Source of the DNA: Erinaceus europaeus
Taxonomy: Eukaryota; Chordata; Mammalia; Eulipotyphla; Erinaceidae
NCBI RefSeq assembly: GCF_950295315.1
Contig: NC_080170.1
Coordinates: 92,984,054 to 93,048,053, forward strand
Direction: 5' to 3'
Length of the DNA stretch: 64,000 bases
Within the stretch, counting starts at the first letter, position 1, and every line of letters starts with the position of its first letter. The translations under genes were made by a program, and so were the position numbers. Of the stretch, positions 1 to 11,867 are shown piece after piece. The notes under the pieces were generated by a model, which made no database searches, was not told the DNA's origin, and worked only from the letters and a program-made list of their open reading frames with translations.

Positions 1-1303
1 TCTCATTGTTGTCTTTATTTACATTTCTCTGACAATCAGAGACTTGGAGCATTTTTTCATGTGTTTCTCGGTCTTTTGGATCTCTTCTGTGGTGAATATT
101 CAGTCCATGTCCTCTTCCCATTTTTGGATGGGGTTATTTGTTTTCTTGTTGTTGAGTTTGGAAAGCTCTTTATATATTTTGGTTATTAAACTCTTGTCTG
201 ATGTATGGCGTGTAAAGATCTTCTCCCATTCTGTGAGGGGTCTCTTGGTTTGGGTAGTGGTTTCTTTTGTTATGAAGAAGCTTTTTAATTTGATGTAGTT
301 CCATAAGTTGATACTTGCCTTAGTCGTGTCATTGAAGATGTCTTTAAAATTTATGCGGAAAAGAGTCCTGCCAATATTTTCCTCTAAGTATCTGATAATT
401 TCTGGTCTAACATCCAAGTCCTTGATCCACTTGGAGTTTAATTTTGTGTTTGGTGAAATATAGTGGTTCAGTGGCTCAGTTTCATTCTTCTGCATGTTTC
501 AACCCATTTTTTTTTCCAACACCATTTTTTGAAGAGACTCAGCTTTCCCTATTTGATAGTCTGGGCACCTTTGTCAAAGATTAGATGTCCATAGATGTGG
601 GGGCTTACTTCTGGGCTCTCAATGCTATTCCACTGGTCAGTGTGTCTATTCATGTTCCAGTACCAAGCAGTTTTGATGAGAATAGCCCTATAATACAATT
701 TGAGATCAGGGAGTGTGATGCCTCCAGTTCTGTTCTTTCTGCTCAAGATTGTTTTTGGCAATTCTAAGTCTTTTCCGGTTCCAGATAAACATTTGTAGCA
801 TTTTTTCTATTCTCCTGAAAAATGTGCTTGGGATCTTGATGGGGATAGCATTAAATTTGTAGATGTCTCTGGGTAGTATATTCATTTTGATGATGTTAAT
901 TCTTCCAACCCGTGAACATGGAGTATCTTTCCTCTTCTTTGTGTCTTTTCTCAATTTCCTTGAGTAGTGACTCATAATTTTCAGTATACAAGTCTTTCAC
1001 TTCATTGGTTTGGTTTATTCCTAGATATTTCATTGTTTTTTTGTTGCTATAGTAAAATGAATTGATTTCTGGATTTCAACTTCTTCTAACTTAGTGTTTG
1101 CATAGAGAATTGCTACTGATTTTTGTATGTTAATTTTATAGCCTGACACATTACTGTATTTATTGCCTGATGATTTCCAAAAGCTTCTGCTGGATTCCTT
1201 AGGTTTTTCAATGTATACTATCATGTCATCTACAAATAGGGAGAGTTTGACTTCTTCTCTTACAATCTGTATCCCTGTAATTGCTCCTAATTGATTGCTA
1301 TGG
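1..1303 (-). pseudogene. L1 ORF2 fragment (reverse transcriptase to C-terminal part), antisense
   Basis: Read on the minus strand this stretch encodes decayed L1 ORF2. Near 1200-1280 it gives the reverse-transcriptase catalytic block as [12 protein letters not shown], where other copies in the window have FADD, followed by the tracts that end in the region of SLIVREMQ at the window edge. Several frames are needed to read it, so it is a dead copy. It continues beyond the left edge. At about 1303-1317 it abuts an L1 3' UTR piece in the opposite orientation, so this may be one 5'-inverted insertion or two separate ones. Confidence 0.9.
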
Positions 1304-1316
1304 ATGTAGTGCACTT

Positions 1317-1590
1317 TATAACAAAACCCCAACACCTAGGTATGAACCAGGGCCCAAGAAACACAGCACATGTATATATGTATCCATAAATCAGGGGGAA
1401 ATATGTACCTTAAAGCAAAAGTACACAATAGTTTTCAGTGACCCAATAAATGTAGCAAGCAAGTAGAAAGACCTAAAAAACACACCTTAAAATACTTAAT
1501 CAAATAGTTTCTACTTAGACCTAGGTACTCTCCTCACCTACATCTTATTTCACTTCCCTCAATCAGTCCAAGACTAATCTTGTCTACATT
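1317..1590 (+). mobile_element. L1 3' UTR fragment (long form)
   Basis: The piece aligns by eye with the 3' UTR near 12620-12740 (the 'cctagatatagacc' and 'tatccataaa' blocks) and then runs into the extra block that is present in the long-form 3' UTR after 16400 and absent from the young copies. It is therefore from an older L1 subfamily. Divergence is high. Confidence 0.65.
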
Positions 1591-1599
1591 ACTACTGTC

Positions 1600-1705
1600 A
1601 CTATTCATGAAACTCCCCCCTGCATGTGGGGACAAGGAGCTTGAACCAGATCTCTGTAACATGTGCATTCAACTAGGTATACCACCATCTGACCCTACAA
1701 GGCAA
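1600..1705 (-). repeat. tRNA-derived SINE fragment, antisense
   Basis: The reverse complement has a degenerate B-box-like block (from 'cttgaaccagatc') and an A-box-like 5' end ending in 'catctgacccta', in the same order as the better preserved SINEs of this window. It is short and old. Confidence 0.5.
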
Positions 1706-1888
1706 ACATTCTTTTTCCAGTAACAAACTCCCTTTCATACCCCACAAATTACATTTCTATGTGATTGAACTACTTCCAATGCCCATACTAAAATTTGCAT
1801 GTAAACTTGCATAATTCTTCCCCAGAGTAAGAAGTCTACCTTTCATAGCATTGAGTAAGCTGGGAAAAGTAGAAGTAGCAAACAAAAA

Positions 1889-1890
<2 letters not shown>

Positions 1891-1959
<69 letters not shown>

Positions 1960-1970
1960 TATATATATAT
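1891..1970. repeat. (AT)n-(AC)n-(AT)n microsatellite
   Basis: About 28 AT units are followed by seven AC units and a further short AT run. It is likely length-polymorphic. Confidence 0.97.
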
Positions 1971-2049
1971 TTGCAAATAGAACACTGGCAGACAACCATG
2001 ATTATTTATAAAATATTCTATTAAAGGCAGTAATTTTGTTTTTCATAAA

Positions 2050-3045
2050 ACATTTGAATAATTAATATGAGAGGGGGGAAAATTGATTGTATGTCTAACA
2101 AAGGGACTTTTCAAAGTTAACCCAATTACCAAATAATGTGATGTTAACAATAACTATCCATTGTCTTCTTGAAACCTAAGACAGCAGGAACCTCACATTT
2201 CCACTATAGAGCCTAAACTTCCCCCAGTCCTGGGACCCTAGGGTAGGGCCCACTTTCCCGTATGCCTCTCCCAATTCTTATCAAATAATATTGCATCTGC
2301 TGATTGCAACCTAATCAACGCAACGAGTGCCACCCCAGCATGCTTCACTTCAGACTGTGTCCAGAGACTTCAGGTGTGGAATGACAACCCTTCAGCTTCA
2401 TCACTCGGGTGAGACTTTCCTTTCATAATATTCTCTAACTCCATACCAGGTGGTTCACTTCCTAACAAAGTCCTAAAACCTAGATATAGACCAGGTTCCA
2501 GGAGATAGAGCATATGTCCACACGTATCCATAAACCAGGGCAAATATATACCTGAAAGCAATAGTACACTAGAGTTTGCAGTGAGTACCCCCCAACACTT
2601 TATCTCCGCTATGCCAACCTTTGGGTCCATGATTCTTCAACAATTTGTTTGGCTTTGTATGTTTACTCTCTTTTCAGCCCCCAGGTTCCAGATGCCATCA
2701 GGATGCCAGCCAGGCTTCCCTGGACTGAAGACCCCACCAATGTGTCCCGGAGCTCCGCTTCCCCAGAGACCCACCCTACTAGGGAAAGAGAGAGGCAGAC
2801 TGGGAGTATGGACCGACCAGTCAATGCCCATGTTCAGCGGAAGCAATTACAGAAGCCAGACCTTTCACCTTATGCAATCCACAACGACCCTGGGTCCATG
2901 CTTCCAGAGGGCTAGAGAATGGGAAAGCTATCATGGGAGGGGGTGGGTTATGGAGATTGGGTGGTGGGAATTGTGTGGAGTTGTACCCCTCCTACCTTAT
3001 GTTTTTGTTCATTAATCCTTTCTTAAATAAAAAATTTAAAAAAAA
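2050..3045 (+). mobile_element. 5'-truncated L1, 3' UTR only (young short form)
   Basis: The sequence matches the 3' UTR of the full-length L1 at 50520-51500 almost base for base, including the absence of the ~140-bp block present in copy A (12116-12255). It ends in 'ctttcttaaataaaa' and an A-rich tail. ORF2 is missing, so this is a strongly 5'-truncated insertion. I could not identify a convincing TSD. Confidence 0.85.
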
Positions 3046-3164
3046 TAGTAGAAGAAACTGTGGAAGAAGACTTGCTCAAGTTGTAGAAAGACATGTTTAA
3101 TTTGTAAAATCTCACTATATACTGTCAGAAAAATAATACAGATGAACAATTAAAACAATTATTA

Positions 3165-4665
3165 GTGATTTAATATTGATTTACAAATTATAAGACAACA
3201 GGGGTAAAACTCTGCACCATTCCCACCACCAGAGTTCTGAATCCCTAATCCCTCTACAGTAAGCTACAGCAGTTCTCTTAAGGTGGCAGATATGGCTTAA
3301 CTATTATTTTTACAACTATCTGTCTATATTTGTATATATTTGCCCATTTTTAAGGTCCTATCTTCTTCCAAGTCACACAGACCACGGTTACTACATGCAA
3401 ATGCCCCTTCCTTTTTCTTCTTGGTCTCCAAGTCCTGATGAAGTTGGTTTCAGAGCCCTCAGGTCATCTTCCCACTATGACTGGTCGGTCCATACTCCCA
3501 GTCTGCCTCTCTCTTTCCCTAGTAAGGTGTGTCTCTGGGGAAGCTGAGCTCCAGGACACATTGGTGGGGTCTTCAATCCAGGGAAGCCTAGCCAGCATCC
3601 TGGTGGCATCTGGAACCTGGTGATTGAAAAGAGAGTTAACATACAAAGCCAAACAATTTGTTGAGCAATCATGGATCCCAAGCTTGGAATAGTGGAGAGG
3701 AAGTGTTAGGGAGGTACTCACTGCAAACTCTAGTGTACTTCTGCTTTCAGGTATATATTTTGCAGTAGTTTATGGATACGTGTGCACATAAGCTCTCTCT
3801 CACAGAAACTGGTGTATATCTAGGTTATGGGACTTTGTTAGAAAGTGAACTACCTGAGATGAAATTAGAGTGTACTATAAAAGGAAAGGTCTCACCCGAG
3901 TAATGAAGCTGAAGGGTTGTCATTCCACACGTGAAGTCTCTGGACACAGTCTGAGGTGAAGCATGTTGAGGTGGCAATAGTTGCGTTGGTTAGGTTGTGA
4001 TCGGCGGATGCAATATTATTTGGTTTGGATTGGGAGATGCATACGGGAAAGTGGGCCCTATCCAAGGGTTCCAGGACTGGGGGAAGTAGGGGCTCTATAG
4101 TGGAGATGTGAGGTTCCTGCTGTCTTAGGGTTCAAAAAGACAATCGATAGTTAATGTTATCATCACATTATTTGGTAATTGGGTTAACTTTGAAAAGTCC
4201 TTTTGTTATGGTTCGCTGTACAGTATCCAGTATCTTATATATAGCTGTGCTATTGGATGCTTCTAATCTACTTGGTCTAGGCTTTTGAGAGAGTCCGCAT
4301 ATCAAATACATAGCCTATATATTAAAAGGATTCAGTTTGTGTTTTGAGAAACTTTGAGACATACAATTGATTCCCCCTCTGATATTAATTAACTACTGAT
4401 TTATATGTCTACATTTTGCTAGGAGTGTACATAAACACCATTCCCACCACCAAAGGACTGTGACCCATCCCTCCCGCCCGCTGCCATCCCACACTGGCCC
4501 AGGAAGCTGCATGTCTACCCCTCACCACTGGGTTTTTATTTTGGTGCCCTACTTACAATTTGATCAGGTCCTGCTTTTAGTTTCCCTTTCAGATCTTCTT
4601 AATCAACTTCTGTTGATGAGTGGGATCATCCCATACTCATCTTTATCTTTCTGACTTCATTCTTT
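3165..4665 (-). mobile_element. L1 3' UTR plus last codons of ORF2, antisense, variant tail
   Basis: From about 3480 to 4600 this is the reverse complement of a young-type L1 3' UTR with the ~140-bp block. At 4607-4665 it reaches the last ORF2 codons, which read GMIPLINRS on the minus strand. The distal 300 bp (3165-3470) is not the usual tail. It ends on the minus strand in 'ttaaatcactaataa', as the older copies at 40.0 kb and 42.5 kb do. The element therefore combines a young 3' UTR body with an older-style tail. Confidence 0.8.
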
Positions 4666-4753
4666 CTGGTCTCACCTTACATTTCAAATTTAACTGTCAG
4701 ATTAATAAACTGTTTTTCAGCAATATCTATCCAAAATTTTTACCCTTTAATTT

Positions 4754-5095
4754 TTTTTTTTTTTGCCTCCAGGGTTACGGATGGTGCTCAGTGCCTGCAC
4801 TACTAATCCACCACTCCTGGAGGCCATTTTTCGCATTTTGTTGCCTTGTTGTTCCACTTGTTGTATTTGTTATTGTTGTCATAGCTGTTGTTGTTGTTGA
4901 ATAAGACAGATAGAAATCAAGAGAGGGGGGACAAAGAGAGGAGGAGAGAAAGACAGACATCTGCAGATCTGCTTCACCACTAGTGAAGTGACCACCTGCC
5001 CGTGGGGATCTGTGGGCTTGATATGGGATCCATACTCCAGCCCTTGTGCTTTGCGCCATGTGCACTTAAACCGCTGCACTACTGCCCAGCTCCCC
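4754..5095 (-). repeat. tRNA-derived SINE (long type), antisense, with TSD
   Basis: This is a full-length long-type SINE in reverse. It has a T-rich left end (the A tail), a 'cctggaggcc' block, a pyrimidine-rich middle and a tRNA-like head at the right. The 12-bp direct repeat accctttaattt flanks it at 4742-4753 and 5096-5107. That is the mark of L1-driven integration. Confidence 0.92.
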
Positions 5096-5189
5096 ACCCT
5101 TTAATTTAATTTTTCCTACTGTTATGAATATTTGATCCCTTAACACAAGCTTTTATCTTCTCATGTTTCAAAGTTACTTGGCTAAGGAT

Positions 5190-6035
5190 TTAAAATTATT
5201 CTCACAAAAATGAAACCTACAGAATGGGAGAAGGTATTCATAAACCGTATGTCTATAGAAGAGCTAATTTCTAAAATACAGTATTATATATAATTCCATA
5301 TTATAATATCTAAAATATAATTATATAAACAATATAGTAACAAAAAATCAATTAAAAGTAGGCAGGTAATCTGAATAGACATTTTTCTAAAGAAAACTTC
5401 CAAACAGATAACAGGCTCATGAAAAGATAATATCACTAATAATCAGAAAAAGGCAAGGTAAAACTACACTGAGATATGGCACTTCTGTCAGACTAGCTAT
5501 CATTAAAGAAGAAGAAAAAATTACAAATGACAAAGATATAGGGAAAATATAATCGAGAAATAAGTTGAGCAAAAATATAAACTAGTACAGGCACTATGAA
5601 AAACATTATTGGGTTGGGGGGAGTCCTCAAGAAATGACCATACAGCTACCATTTGATACATCATTTCTGAGTATTATTCAAAGAAAATGAAGGTATTAAT
5701 TCAAAAAGAAATATTAACCCATATATATACTGTGATTTTATTCACAGCAACCAAGAAATGGGAACGATGTAAGTGTCCATGAATAGATAAATTAAGGGTA
5801 AAAAAACAATACATACACACTTATACATAGACTGAAATTCCATGCAGTCATAAAAAAGAATAACTTTGAGCCATTTGAGACAACATGGATGCAATATGAA
5901 GGTATTATGCCATGTGAAATAAGTCAGAATGAAAAAAATGCATATGTTTTCACTTTTATGTAGAAATAAAATAAAAACAATGCCATTGACATAGAAAATG
6001 GACTAATGGTTTTCAGAGTAGGCAACTATATAGTA
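5190..6035 (+). pseudogene. Ancient L1 ORF2 C-terminus and tail
   Basis: Typical L1 blocks are recognisable in order: 'gaatgggagaagg', the block around 'aatagacatttttct', 'catacagctaccatttgata' at about 5640, 'cagcaaccaagaaatgg', and 'acaacatggatgcaatatg' followed by 'gtgaaataagtcag'. Divergence and many stops show that it is much older than the L1 copies at 8, 45 and 60 kb. A further tail-like stretch continues around 6210-6290 after a SINE-like insert. Confidence 0.85.
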
Positions 6036-6044
6036 CTACAAATT

Positions 6045-6210
6045 GGAAGGTCTGATAGCTCACCCATTAGGGAAGACTTTACCATGTGTGAGCAACTTGA
6101 CCCCAGATCCCTGGAACCATATGGGATTACTATGCAAGGTGGCAGAAAACTCTATGAACAGTGAAATGATGTGTCTTTTTCTTTTCAGCTTATGAGACAT
6201 TAAAAGGAAA
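6045..6210 (+). repeat. Old tRNA-derived SINE, probable
   Basis: There is a degenerate A/B-box region ('gatagctcaccc', 'ccagatccctggaac') followed by an internal region like other SINEs here. It appears to interrupt the ancient L1 tail. Confidence 0.45.
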
Positions 6211-6296
6211 GAAACCCTCTGATGGTAATGAAATCATATATGTGGGAGGGGTTGCACAAAAAAATATATTGAAAATCACTAAGAATAGATGGACTT

Positions 6297-6440
6297 GGGA
6301 CTGGAAGATAATTCACCCAGGAGGTGACTGTGTTGTCATACACATGACCTGGGTTCAAGCCCTGGCACTACATGTGAGCACTATGACACTGGGGAAGATC
6401 CAGTGCTAAAGTATCTCTCCTTTGCTCCCTGTCTCCATTT
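6297..6440 (+). repeat. tRNA-derived SINE
   Basis: A B-box-like 'gggttcaagccctgg' lies at about 6352, with a matching 5' head ('gggactggaagata'). The pattern is that of older SINEs in this window. Confidence 0.6.
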
Positions 6441-6504
6441 GAAATAATGGAAATGAAAAAGTCATCCCAGGAGTAATGAAATCTAGAGGCACTTACACTG
6501 CAAA

Positions 6505-6546
<42 letters not shown>

Positions 6547-6549
6547 GTT
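6505..6549. repeat. (GT)n with internal (GC)n
   Basis: This alternating purine-pyrimidine tract has a GCGCGCGC core at about 6531-6538. Such sequences can adopt Z-DNA under torsional stress. That is established for the sequence class and unproven here. Confidence 0.95.
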
Positions 6550-6550
6550 G

Positions 6551-6815
6551 GGGCTGGCTGGTGGTGCACTCAGTTAAGGACACATAATACAAAGTGCAAG
6601 GACCCGAGTTTGAGCCCCCACTCTCCACCTGCAGGGGAGATACTTCACAAGCAGTGAAGCAGGGCTGCACGTGACTCTCTCTCTCCGTCTCTACCTCCCC
6701 TCCTTTCTCAATTTCTCTCTGTCTCTGCAGTAAAATAGGAAAAAAAATTCCTCCCAAAGCAGTGGATTCATAGTGCCCCAGTGATAACCCTGGAGGCAAA
6801 ATAAAATAAGGAAAA
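6551..6815 (+). repeat. tRNA-derived SINE (short-head type)
   Basis: It begins 'gggctggctggtggtgc', has a B-box-like 'gagtttgagcccccac', a 'cttcacaagcagtgaagcagg' hairpin block, a pyrimidine-rich stretch and the 'ccagtgataaccctggaggc' 3' domain, then an A-rich tail. Confidence 0.88.
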
Positions 6816-7270
6816 TTATAATAAATTAAAATAAAATTGATAATAGGTGAAATTATTGGGGTAAACTTTTTGCATTGTGTAGAAATGTCTGATTGTTTCA
6901 CATTAGAAAATAATATATATATATATTACAGTGTAACAGTTGCATATTGAAAAAAAGTGTCTCTGCAATTATAAGACTACTTTATATGAGGTTATAATTT
7001 ATTTAAAAAATTAACTACTTTAGTTTGAGTTGGTCCTGTTTACTCAGATGGTCGGTCCTCTACTCTATACTATTGATTTAATTTAAGTGTTTGGTGATTC
7101 TTTATTTTATTTTTTAATTTTCAATCAGAGATTTACACTCACTATTACAAGAACTCAACCTGAGTTTTCTTATTTAGTTGTTATGCTCTTTTTTTTAAAT
7201 TTTATGGGGCAAGGGGATGGTGAGTTCAACTTTTCCACACTAGATGAAGTGAACCACTTGACAAGCTCCC
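6816..7270. other. Unique AT-rich sequence
   Basis: I see no gene or clear repeat apart from a short (AT)n run at about 6912-6925. The short open frames are not supported by any recognisable domain. Confidence 0.6.
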
Positions 7271-7279
7271 CCTTATTGT

Positions 7280-7490
7280 GCACTAAGTGCTTAAGAACAG
7301 GCAGGTTAAGCATACACATTACAGTGTGCAAGGACCCAGGCTCTAGCCCCTGGTTCCCATCTGCAAAGGGGAAGGCTTCACAAATGGTAAAGTAGGGCTA
7401 CAGATATCTCTCTGTCTCTTTCCCTTTCTATCTCTCCCTGCTTTCTCATTTTCTCTGTCTCTAGCCAATAATAAATAAATAAATAAATAA
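7280..7490 (+). repeat. tRNA-derived SINE (short type)
   Basis: The head is degenerate. It has 'gtgcaaggacccaggctctagcccc', a 'cttcacaaatggtaaagtaggg' block, CT-rich sequence and an (AATA)n tail, in the order of the SINE at 54453. Confidence 0.85.
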
Positions 7491-7699
7491 AAATGAAAGA
7501 GAGAGGATACAGTGCTACAGCTTCCCTCAGTGCTGTAGTACTCTGAGTAGATTGGGAACGTAAACCTGGGAAAATAGGTATCCTCACAAGTGAATATATA
7601 ATTGTATATTAGCATGCATGCATGTATGTATAAATGTAATAAAATATGCATATATGCATATATATGCATATTTTATTGTTTTTTATCATGCAGGTTTTA

Positions 7700-7872
7700 C
7701 TGCTCTAGGTCAACTTTTTTAGGTGGAGAAACATAGAGCTAGAGAGACAGAGAAAGATACCAGCACTGAAGCTTCTCTCTTCCCTCAATGCACTCGGGTG
7801 CAGGTTCAAACTTGGGTCATGCCTTGGGTCAAAGCAAGCGAACCATCTGAGTGCACTATCTTTCTGACTCCA
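7700..7872 (-). repeat. tRNA-derived SINE, antisense
   Basis: It reads as a reverse SINE: a GA-rich block ('gctagagagacagagaaaga'), then 'gcaggttcaaacttgggtc' as the reversed B-box region, then a reversed head ending in 'ctttctgactcc'. Confidence 0.75.
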
Positions 7873-8220
7873 GAATGTTTTTTTTTTTAACTTCCAATCT
7901 TTTTTTTTTTTTAAGAAATCAGGAAAGAAACAATAGCTCAGAAGAACTGATTTTGAAGAATTTCTGCAAGATAGCAATCAGATGGGATCTGATTAGCAGA
8001 AAAAGCAGAGTTAAGATAAATTGCCTCAAACTGGTAGAGAGGGATAGTGCGTAAAAAGACTTTTAGAGAAACTTCAACATTAGAGTTAAGTGTACAGAAC
8101 TGCACAATATTGCTATCTTTTCGAACTGTAAGATACCTCAAAGTGCCTGTATTTTATACTGTATATATAAACGATGGGTTTGATAAATAGCAAATGACTT
8201 GGAATCACAAATAAAACCTT
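7873..8220. other. Unique sequence, no gene seen
   Basis: It holds two short T tracts and otherwise unremarkable AT-rich DNA. The target site of L1 copy A starts at 8221. Confidence 0.55.
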
Positions 8221-8237
8221 AGAAATTGCATAGTTTT

Positions 8238-11200
8238 TATCATATAGGCTAACAGATCACAAAAAAGGGCAGGAACAGCCATTCTCATCTCAGAGACGAT
8301 AGATTTTAAATTAAATAAAGTAATAAAAGATAGGCAAGGACACTACATAATGATTAGAGGATCAATCAGCCAAGAAGACTTAACAATCATTAACATCTAT
8401 GCAACCAATGAGGGACCATCTAAATTCGTCAAGCACTTACTGAAAGAATTTCAAAAATACATCAATAGTAATACAATAATAGTGGGAGACTTCAATACCC
8501 CACTCTCACACTTAGACAGATCAACAAAGCAGAGAACCAACAAAGATACAAGAGAATTGAATGAAGAGATTGACAGACTAGACCTCTTGGACATTTTCAG
8601 AGTCCTTCACCCAAAAAACTGGAATACACCTTCTTTTCAAATCCACATAACATGTTAGGCCAGAAAGATAGACCACATGTTAGGCCACAAAGACAACATC
8701 AATAAATTCAAGAACATTGAAATCATCCCAAGTATCTTCTCAGACCACAGTGGAGTAAACCAAACATTTGACAACAAACAGAAAATTATTAAAAGTCACA
8801 GAATTTGGAAACAAAACAACATACACCTTAAGAACCACTGGGTCAGAGATTCACTCAAGCAGGAAATTCAAATGTTCCTGGAAACTAATGAAAATGAAGA
8901 CACAGCCTATCAAAATATTTGGGACACAGATAAAGCAGTACTGAGAGGGAAACTTATAGCCATACAATCACATATTAAACACCAAGAAGAAGCTCAAATG
9001 AACGACCTTACTGCAGACCTCAAGGACTTAGAAGAAGAGGAACAAAGGAACCCTAAAGCAACCAGAAGGACAGAAATCACTAAAGTTAGAGCAGATATAA
9101 ACAACATCAAAAATAAAAGAACCAAACAAAAGATCAATGAAGCCAAATGTTGGTTATTTGAAAGGTTAGACAAAATTGACAAACCCCTAGCCAGACTCAC
9201 CAAACAAAAAAGAGAGAAGACTCAAATTAATAGAATTGTAAACGATGGAGGAGATATCATAACTGACACCATAGAAATCCAGAGAATCCTGCAAAACTTC
9301 TATAAAGAACTATATGCCACCAAGCTAGAGAATCTGGAAGAAATGGAACAATTCCTAGAAGCATATGCCCTTCCAAAACTGCACCAAGAAGAACTACAAA
9401 ATCTAAATACACCACTCACAGACAAAGAAATTGAAACCATTACTAAAAACCTCCCCAACAACAAAAGTCCTGGACCAGATGGCTTCACAAATGAATTCTA
9501 CAAAACTTTCAGGAAACAGTTAGTACCCATACTTCTTAAGCTTTTCCATAAGATTGAAGAAACAGGAATACTCCCTTCCACCTTCTATGAAGCCAACATC
9601 ACACTGATACAAAAGCTGATAGGGACAGAACAAAAAGGAAAACTACAGACCAATATCTCTGATGAACATAGATGCCAAAGTATTAAACAAGATCTTGGCC
9701 AACTGGATACAGCAACATATCAAAAAGATTGTTCATCACAACCAAGTGGGATTCATCCAGGAATGCAAGGCTGGTTCAACATCCATAAGTCAATCAATGC
9801 CATTCACCACATCATAAAACCAAGCCAAAAACCATATGATTATTTCAATACATGCAGAGAAAGCCTTTGACAAAATCACCCATTCATGCTCAAAACTCTA
9901 CAAAAAATGGGAAATTCCTCAAGATAGTGGAGTCTATATATAGCAAACCTACAGCCAACATCATACTCAATGGAAAGAAGCTGAAAGCACTCTCCCTCAG
10001 ATTTGGGACTAGACAGGGCTGTCCACTATCACCAATACTCTTCAAAATAGGTTTGGAAGTTCTTGCCATAGCAATCAGGCAAGAGAAAGAAATCAAAGGA
10101 ATACAGATTGGAAGGGAAGAAGTCAAGCTCTCACTATTTGCAGATGATATGATAGTATACATAGAAAAACCTAAAGAATCCAGCAGAAAACTACTGGAAG
10201 TTATTAGGCAATATAGCAAGGTATCAGGCTACAAAATCAATGTACAAAAATCAGTGGCATTTCTTTATGCAAAAACTAAATCTGAAGAAGAAGACATCCA
10301 GAAATCACTCCCATTTACTGTTTCAGCAAAATCAATCAAATACCTAGGAATAAAGTTGACCAAAGAAGTGAAAGACTTGTATGCTGAAAACTATGAGTTG
10401 CTACTCAAGGAAATAGAAACTGATACCAAGAAATGGAAAGATATCCTATGCTCATGGATTGGAAGAATAAATATCATCAAAATGAATATTCTCCCCAGAG
10501 CCATATACAAATTTAATGCAATACCCATCAAAGTTCAACCAAGCTTCTTTAAGAGAATAGAACAAACACTACAATCATTTATCTGGAACATGAAAACACC
10601 TAGAATTGCCAAAAACATCTTAAGGAAAAGCAACAAAAATGGAGGCATCACACTCCCAGACCTTAAACCATATTATAAAGCCATCATCACCAAAACAGCA
10701 TGGTACTGGAACAAAAATAGGCACACAGACCAGTGGAACAGAATTGAAAGCCCGGAAATAAATCCCCACACTTATGGACAACTAATCTTTGATAAGGAGG
10801 CCAAAAGTATTAAATGGAAAAAGGAGGGTCTCTTCAATAAATGGAGCTGGGAAAACTGGGTTGTAACATGCAGAAGAATGAAATTGAACCACTTTATCTC
10901 ACCAGAAACAAAAATCCACTCCAAATGGATCAAAGACCTAGATGTCAGACCAGAAACAATCAAATACTTAGAGGAAAACATTGGTAAAACACTTTCCCAC
11001 CTACACCTCAAGGACATCTTTGATGAATCAAACCCAATTGCAAGGAAGACTAAAGCAGAAACAAACCAATGGGACTACATCAAATTGAAAAGCTTCTGCA
11101 CATCCAAAGAAACTATTAAACAAACAAAGAGAACCCTCACAGAATGGGAGAAGATCTTCACATGCCATACATCAGACAAGAAACTAATCACCAAAATATA

Positions 11201-11867
11201 TAAAGAGCTCAGCAAACTTAGCACCAAAAAAGCAAATGACCCCATTCAAAAATGGGCAGAGGATATGAACAAAACATTCACCTCAGAGGAGATCCAAAAG
11301 GCTAACAAACATTTGACAAACTGCTCTAGGTCACTGATTGTCAGAGAAATGCAAATTAAGACAACACTAAGATACCACCTCACTCCTATAAGAATGGCAT
11401 ACATCAAAAAGGGCAGCAGCAACAAATGCTGGAGAGGTTGTGGGGACAGAGGAACCCTTTTACACTGCTGGTGGGAATTTAAATTGGTCCAGCCTCTGTG
11501 GAGAGCAGTCTGGAAAACTCTCAGAAGGCTAGACATGGACCTTCCATATGATCCAGTAATTCCTCTCCTGGGGTTATACCCCAAGGACTCCATAACACCC
11601 AACCAAAAAGAGGTGTGTACTCCTATGTTCATAGCAGCACAATTCATAATAGCTAAAACCTGGAAGCAACCCAGGTGCCCAACAACAGATGAGTGGCTGA
11701 GAAAGCTGTGGTATATATACACAATGGAATACTATGCAGCTATCAAGAACAATAAACCCACCTTCTCTGACCCATGTTGGACAGAGCTAGAAGGAATTAT
11801 GTTAAGTGAGCTAAGTCAGAAAGATAAAGATGAGTATGGGATGATCCCACTCATCAACAGAAGTTGA
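8238..11867 (+). pseudogene. ORF2: L1 ORF2 (endonuclease-reverse transcriptase), copy A, defective
   Basis: ORF2p nicks DNA and reverse-transcribes L1 RNA at the nick. Here the N-terminal ~60 residues of the endonuclease are missing. Endonuclease blocks VGDFNTPLSHLD (about 8480) and SDHSGV (about 8740) are visible in different frames, with a break around 8640-8680. From 8677 the frame is open through the linker and GPDGFTNEFYKTF. Between about 9620 and 9760 it leaves and re-enters frame through compensating indels. From 9852 to 11867 a 671-codon frame is open and holds [23 protein letters not shown], the GYKINVQKS block and the C-terminal domain, ending LINRS. Two key residues are lost. The first reverse-transcriptase aspartate (SIDTEKAFD in copy B) is encoded CAT, His, at 9851-9853. 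The last cysteine of the C-terminal CX3CX7HX4C motif is Phe (HCWWEF). It cannot be functional. Confidence 0.96.

Noticed and set aside
2581..3015. 144-codon open frame on the plus strand
   Set aside because: It lies wholly inside an L1 3' UTR. The homologous region in other copies (12710-13180, 51042-51350) is open in different lengths and shows no protein domain.
6368..6901. 177-codon open frame on the minus strand
   Set aside because: It runs through a SINE in reverse and a (GT)n tract. The protein is a translated repeat.
11246..11722. 158-codon open frame antisense to ORF2
   Set aside because: Shadow of the L1 ORF2 C-terminal domain. The same shadow appears wherever this part of L1 is present.
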